From Haladaptatus sp. DYF46 (lineage in GTDB: Archaea; Halobacteriota; Halobacteria; Halobacteriales; Haladaptataceae), in the NCBI RefSeq assembly GCF_021083305.1, contig NZ_JAJFAY010000001.1, positions 1,922,001 to 1,986,000 of the forward strand: a stretch of 64,000 bases of DNA, given 5' to 3'. The notes beneath the pieces were generated by a model. It saw only the letters and a program-made list of their open reading frames with translations. It had not been told where the DNA came from and ran no database searches. Made by a program: the position numbers and the translations under genes. This document shows positions 60,052 to 64,000 of the stretch, piece by piece (the first letter of the stretch is position 1; every line of letters starts with the position of its first letter).

Positions 60052-62628
60052 CTATTCCGGTTGGTCGTAGAGGTGGCAGGCCGACGGATGCGTCGTGTCC
60101 TGTAGGGTCGGACTCGTCCGTTCGCAGATGCTCGTGAAGTTGTCCGCGAGGAGCGATTCGGCCGATTCCCAGTTACCGTCCGAGAGGTGGTCGAACGACC
60201 GGGCGACGATTTCCCGCGGTTCGCCGGTCGGTTCCGTCTCGAACAGTCGGTCCCAGAGCGCGGCGTGGAACGGGTTCTCCGCTGGCTGTCGGGGTGCTTG
60301 AGTACTCGTCGAACCACGTGAGTCCGCGTCCGACGAGGGCTGAGCGTCCGTCTGTCTCTCACCGCCGTCCGTCGCGGCGCGTGCCGATTGCCCCCCCGCT
60401 GCTGCCTGTTCGTGAACCGATTCGAGGTTGATGGCCTGCTTCTCGACGCGCTCGCGGTAGTTCATCACTTCGCGGTACGCCTGCTGGTCGATGTCCATCC
60501 CGTCGGGCGGGATTATCTGCGGACAGCGGGTTCGGAAGTGACATCCGGACGGCGGGTCGATGGGCGACGGGACGTCTCCCTTGAGGATGACCCGGTCGTC
60601 CGTATCCGCCCGCGGATCGGGTTCGGGAATCGCGGAGAGGAGTGCCTGCGTGTAGGGGTGTTTCGGGTCGTCGAACAGTTCGTCCGTGTCCGCGACTTCC
60701 ACGATTTCGCCGAGATACATCACCGCGATGCGGTCGGAGATGTGCCGGACGACCGATAGGTCGTGGGCGATGAACAGGAACGTCAGGCCGAACTCGTCCT
60801 GCAGGTCTTCGAGGAGGTTGATGATCTGAGCCTGTACGGACACGTCCAGCGCCGAGACGGGTTCGTCGGCGACGATGAAGTCCGGGTCCACCGCGAGCGC
60901 GCGGGCGATGCCGACGCGCTGGCGCTGGCCGCCGGAAATCTCGTGCGGATACCGGTCACGCTGGCTGGGGTCCAGACCGACGTTTTCCATCAGTTCGTTC
61001 ACGCGATCCGAGCGGTTCTCCTCCGCGAGACCGTGAATCTGGAGCGGTTCGGAGATTATCTTCCCGATGGACATTCGCGGGTCGAGGCTGGACAGCGGGT
61101 CCTGAAAGATCATCTGCATGTCCTTTCTCGTCTCGCGCATCTCGTCGTCATCCAACCCGCCGAGGTCAGTTCCGGCGAAGACGACGCGCCCGTCGGTCAG
61201 CGTTTCGAGGCGGAGGAGCGACCGACCGGCGGTCGATTTCCCACACCCGGACTCGCCGACCAAGCCCACCGTCTCGCCCTCGTAGATGTCGAACGAGATG
61301 CCGTCGACCGCTTTCACGCTGTCGTCGCCGTCGGAAAGCCACTTGTCGAGGAAGTCGTCCGCGCGCGAGTAGTGTTTCTTCAAACTGTCCACGGTGACGA
61401 GTCTGTCGCCGACGGCGTGTTCGCCCGTCGTCACGCTCTCCCGTTCCTCGACGTACTCCGCACCGTCGAACGATTCGAGGATGCATTTCGCGCGGTGGTC
61501 GACAACACCGGAAGCAGCGGCGTCCGGTTGGCTCACGAGAGACTCGCTCCCGTGAGCGTCCTCCGAGCCGTGTTGCAGGTTCGGAATCTCGCCCTGCGTA
61601 CACTCGGGTTGTTCCCACGGACACCGGTCGGCGAAGTGGCATCCTTCGGGCATGTCGATGAGGTCGGGGACGTTTCCGTCGATAGGGGTCAACCGTTCTT
61701 TGTCCTCGCGCGGGATGGATTCGAGGAGGGCGTAGGTGTAGGGGTGACTCGGGTTGTGGAAGATTTCGTCAACCGGCCCGACCTCCACCAAGTCGCCCGC
61801 GTACATCACCGCGACCCGGTCGCAGGTCTCGGCGACGACGCCGAGGTCGTGGGTGATCATGAAGACCGACATGCCCAACTCGTCCTGCAGGTCGTTGATG
61901 AGGTCGAGAATTTGGGCCTGAATCGTCACGTCGAGCGCCGTCGTCGGTTCGTCCGCGATGAGCAGTTTCGGTTTGCACGCGAGCGCGATGGCGATGAGGA
62001 CGCGCTGGCGCATCCCGCCCGAGAACTCGTGCGGGTACTCCTCGACGCGGGATTCGGGTTCGGGAATCCCGACCTCTTCGAGGATGTCGATGGTGTCTTC
62101 GAGGAGTTCGCCGTCGATTTCGCCGCCGCCGATTTTCGGGGCGATTTCGCGCACCGCGTTCCACCAGCTATCCTTCCGTTTGCCGCCGTACTGGTGCAGT
62201 TCGAGGCTCTCCGCGACCTGTTCGCCCACGGTCAGCGCCGGGTTGAGCGAGGTCATGGGGTCCTGAAATATCATCCCCATCTCGCTGCCGCGGATGTCAC
62301 GCATGACGGATTCGGGCGCGGACATGATGTCGATGTATCCCTCGTCGGGGAAGACGTACTCCCCGACGCCGCTCGGATACTTGTCGGCGAACTCGGCTGC
62401 GACCTCCTCGTGTTCGAAACGGACGTCGCCGGAGACGACTTCGCCCGGTTCGTCGATGAGCTGCATCGCCGAGAGCGCGGTGACGCTTTTCCCGGACCCG
62501 GATTCGCCGACGAGGCCGATGGTTTCGCCTTCACGTATGTTCAGTTCGAAGTCGTCCACCGCCTCGACAGTCCCCCGTTCCGTGTGGAACTGCGTTTTCA
62601 GATTCGAGATGGACAATAAATCGGTCAC
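60052..62628 (-). CDS. Fused peptide ABC transporter ATPases (DppD-DppF)
   Basis: 858 aa carrying two complete ABC modules. Module 1: Walker A GESGSGKS (41-48), signature [17 protein letters not shown], Walker [13 protein letters not shown], then a Cys-containing oligo_HPY segment ([14 protein letters not shown]). Module 2: Walker A GESGCGKS (about 458-465), signature [17 protein letters not shown], Walker [13 protein letters not shown] and a second HPY segment ([10 protein letters not shown]). About 90 residues follow as a low-complexity linker and a helical tail. It would energise DppBC without a partner subunit. Confidence 0.93.
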   Translation of the reverse strand: MTDLLSISNLKTQFHTERGTVEAVDDFELNIREGETIGLVGESGSGKSVTALSAMQLIDEPGEVVSGDVRFEHEEVAAEFADKYPSGVGEYVFPDEGYIDIMSAPESVMRDIRGSEMGMIFQDPMTSLNPALTVGEQVAESLELHQYGGKRKDSWWNAVREIAPKIGGGEIDGELLEDTIDILEEVGIPEPESRVEEYPHEFSGGMRQRVLIAIALACKPKLLIADEPTTALDVTIQAQILDLINDLQDELGMSVFMITHDLGVVAETCDRVAVMYAGDLVEVGPVDEIFHNPSHPYTYALLESIPREDKERLTPIDGNVPDLIDMPEGCHFADRCPWEQPECTQGEIPNLQHGSEDAHGSESLVSQPDAAASGVVDHRAKCILESFDGAEYVEERESVTTGEHAVGDRLVTVDSLKKHYSRADDFLDKWLSDGDDSVKAVDGISFDIYEGETVGLVGESGCGKSTAGRSLLRLETLTDGRVVFAGTDLGGLDDDEMRETRKDMQMIFQDPLSSLDPRMSIGKIISEPLQIHGLAEENRSDRVNELMENVGLDPSQRDRYPHEISGGQRQRVGIARALAVDPDFIVADEPVSALDVSVQAQIINLLEDLQDEFGLTFLFIAHDLSVVRHISDRIAVMYLGEIVEVADTDELFDDPKHPYTQALLSAIPEPDPRADTDDRVILKGDVPSPIDPPSGCHFRTRCPQIIPPDGMDIDQQAYREVMNYRERVEKQAINLESVHEQAAAGGQSARAATDGGERQTDAQPSSDADSRGSTSTQAPRQPAENPFHAALWDRLFETEPTGEPREIVARSFDHLSDGNWESAESLLADNFTSICERTSPTLQDTTHPSACHLYDQPE

Positions 62629-62777
62629 AATTACGCGGCAATGGTTGTCGCGTGAGGAAAAATGGTTCGGTTGGGTTTAGCACGCGACACCGGAACGAAA
62701 GGGAAATTCCGGCTATCGGTTTGGAAACGGTATCGTCGGGAGGAACGAACGGATGAAGTGGAAATCGTCGTCGAACC

Positions 62778-63305
62778 TCAGAGCCGCAACACCATCTCCA
62801 ATTCGAAGCTCTCGGCGTCCGCGGTTTCGAACCCGACGTTTCGGTAGAGGTTGACCGCGGCGCGGTTCCAGCGTTCGACCGTCAGCCAGACCTTGTCGAT
62901 GTTCTGTGCCCGTCCGTAGCCGAGCAGGGTTCGGATGAGGTGTGAACCGATACCCGCCCGTTGGTAGTCCTGATGGACGAAGATGGCCAGTTCGTACGCC
63001 GAATCGCCGTCCGGGACGAGCGTCGCGTGTCCGGCGACGGTATCTCCGTTCCACGCGACGACGTTCAGCCCGTCCCCCTCGGTCAGGGTCTCCACCCAGT
63101 CGCGCACCCGATACTCCGTTGCCGGCGGAATTCCCTGTGCCCGGTCCGCCGGGTCGAAATCGACGTACATCGAGATGAGATCCTCCTCGTCCCCCTCCTC
63201 GAAGGGACGGATTTCGATTTCCCTCCCCTCGCGGTCGTTGAACGCCTGTGGCGGCTCCGGGAACGGGCCGGCAGGTTCGTCCGGGAAGCGTCGGTCGGGG
63301 GTCAT
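62778..63305 (-). CDS. GNAT family N-acetyltransferase
   Basis: 175 aa. After a Pro-rich lead, the GNAT fold starts at EIEIRPFEEGDEEDLISMYV. The acetyl-CoA loop is IFVHQDYQRAGIGSHLIRTL (QxxGxG/A), and VERWNRAAVNLYRNVGFETA is the C-terminal GNAT motif. Substrate unknown. Its start overlaps the stop of the universal stress protein gene (63302-63305). Confidence 0.88.
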   Translation of the reverse strand: MTPDRRFPDEPAGPFPEPPQAFNDREGREIEIRPFEEGDEEDLISMYVDFDPADRAQGIPPATEYRVRDWVETLTEGDGLNVVAWNGDTVAGHATLVPDGDSAYELAIFVHQDYQRAGIGSHLIRTLLGYGRAQNIDKVWLTVERWNRAAVNLYRNVGFETADAESFELEMVLRL

Positions 63306-63670
63306 CGTACCAGTTTCACCGAGACGTGGGAGTTCAACAGGACGAATTCGGCTATCTGACCGAGCCGGATTTTACCCATTGGACTGCGCTGGCCGCCGCC
63401 GAGGACTATCTGCTCGAACCCCTCGCTTTCCGCGACGTCGAGTAGGCGGCTTCCGGGGTCGCCCGAAACGTCCCGAACGGACGCCTCCAGTCCGGCGTCG
63501 TCCAGCACGGCTTCCGCTTTCTCGCGGATGTCGCCCTTTCCCCGGTCGCTCTGTGGATTGTCGAGTAGCGCAACCGTCAGTTCGTCGTCGGCCGCAACCG
63601 CGCGCGATACCGTTCGTTCGAGCGCGGTCAGAGAGTCGTCGCTCCCGCCGATTCCCAGTAATACCTTCAT
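63302..63670 (-). CDS. Universal stress protein (UspA family)
   Basis: 122 aa from ATG 63670. MKVLLGIGGSDDSLTALER opens the fold, and VLGGGQRSPMGKIRLGQIAE near the end is a G-x2-G-x9-G type nucleotide-binding loop variant. Such proteins are small stress- or ATP-binding factors. It is translationally coupled to the GNAT gene that follows. Confidence 0.82.
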   Translation of the reverse strand: MKVLLGIGGSDDSLTALERTVSRAVAADDELTVALLDNPQSDRGKGDIREKAEAVLDDAGLEASVRDVSGDPGSRLLDVAESEGFEQIVLGGGQRSPMGKIRLGQIAEFVLLNSHVSVKLVR

Positions 63671-63746
63671 ACTACCTCCATTCCCGCCGGGTATCAAAAC
63701 AGTTGGGTGCGATACGCTTTTGCACTCCGCTCGGTAACGACGGACT

Positions 63747-64000
63747 ATGTCGAACGACCCCTCCCCGTCAGCGCCGGAGGCCGAAGACGAACACGCAGAC
63801 GAGGAACATCCCCACGAAACGAACGAGGGCGTGTCACAGCAGTTGGCCGACGACGGGACGTCGAACGCGACCGGTGACGCCGACGGAGCGACCGACGCCG
63901 GCGAAGCGGCGGTTGACGGGACGACGGGAACCGAGAAGACGGACGCCGAGGAAACGGATTCGGTCCCCGAAATCCCGCCGGAAGTGCAGAAGTACGCGCG
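63747..64000 (+). CDS. N-terminal part of a very acidic protein (partial)
   Basis: ATG 63747 opens a frame that continues past the right edge; 84 complete codons are visible. The visible part is Asp/Glu/Ala/Thr-rich and disordered-looking, then becomes more structured (VPEIPPEVQKYAR) at the edge. No family can be assigned from this segment. Confidence 0.6.
   Translation, partial: MSNDPSPSAPEAEDEHADEEHPHETNEGVSQQLADDGTSNATGDADGATDAGEAAVDGTTGTEKTDAEETDSVPEIPPEVQKYA

Noticed and set aside
60763..62619. Long plus-strand open frame opposite the fused ABC ATPase
   Set aside because: It is antisense to two complete ABC modules and has an implausible Val/Arg/Asp-rich composition.

Overview
This 64 kb window is a piece of a haloarchaeal (class Halobacteria) chromosome. 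The evidence is a GC-rich sequence (about 60%) with strongly acidic predicted proteins, many leaderless genes with a TATA box 25-30 bp upstream of the start, twin-arginine lipoprotein signals, a two-fold archaeal histone, a haloarchaeal RPA, an archaeal RNase P RNA and several protein families known mainly from Halobacteria. The genus cannot be fixed from the sequence; a Haladaptatus-like organism is only a guess. No phage, transposase or CRISPR array is visible. The window is mostly chromosomal housekeeping and surface genes, interrupted by small repeat-rich non-coding patches.

Layout. 1-3152: XdhC-type molybdoenzyme accessory factor, an orphan archaellum ArlD/E-like protein, a small membrane protein and an orphan receiver-PAS regulator. 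3144-8667 (minus): a five-gene surface-glycan operon in which every gene overlaps the next (two glycosyltransferases, two alkaline-phosphatase/sulfatase-fold enzymes, a flippase). 8771-12005 (minus): deacetylase, histone and RPA, all DNA- or chromatin-related. 12168-13594: a Tat lipoprotein, then tRNA-Arg(GCG) followed by an array of copies of its own 3' end. 13595-18994: methyltransferase, DUF309 protein, DtxR-type regulator, AidB-like acyl-CoA dehydrogenase, two haloarchaeal hypotheticals and a RimI-like acetyltransferase. 19031-19466: a non-coding element made of two inverted hairpin modules. 19483-28979: aconitase, an RHH-like protein divergent from a bactofilin, dUTPase, a micro zinc-ribbon protein, a secreted 5'-nucleotidase, TrpB and a Rieske-FAD oxidoreductase. 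29036-37720: a phosphodiesterase preceded by a coupled micro-ORF, a MATE exporter, tRNA-Arg(CCG) with its own 3'-end copy, a membrane-anchored ferredoxin, an FkbM methyltransferase, 6-phosphogluconate dehydrogenase and a CAP-domain surface protein. 37743-40581: valS, with a possible Val-containing mini-ORF in its leader and a hairpin-encoded insertion in its reading frame. 40773-43465: znuACB zinc importer. 43539-45810: M29 aminopeptidase with a duplicated tail around a third copy of the hairpin module, then a matrixin-like metalloprotease. 46211-46685: RNase P RNA. 46800-55383: AMMECR1 protein, NAD salvage (PncB and a PncA-like hydrolase), an Hvo_1808-type lipoprotein, M23-like protein, lipoate-ligase-like protein, PyrC, a sugar nucleotidyltransferase and an alpha/beta hydrolase. 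55417-62628 (minus): a dipeptide ABC importer with fused ATPases. 62778-64000: GNAT, a universal stress protein and the start of an acidic protein that runs off the window.

Themes. Surface glycan assembly and secreted or lipid-anchored hydrolases are well represented. Nutrient uptake systems (zinc, peptides) and NAD salvage are complete or nearly so. The least-explained material is non-coding: two tRNA-Arg genes with duplicated 3' ends, a dispersed hairpin module present three times, and a cluster of the same kind of short hairpins inside the valS coding sequence. These point to a population of small palindromic repeats that move within this genome.
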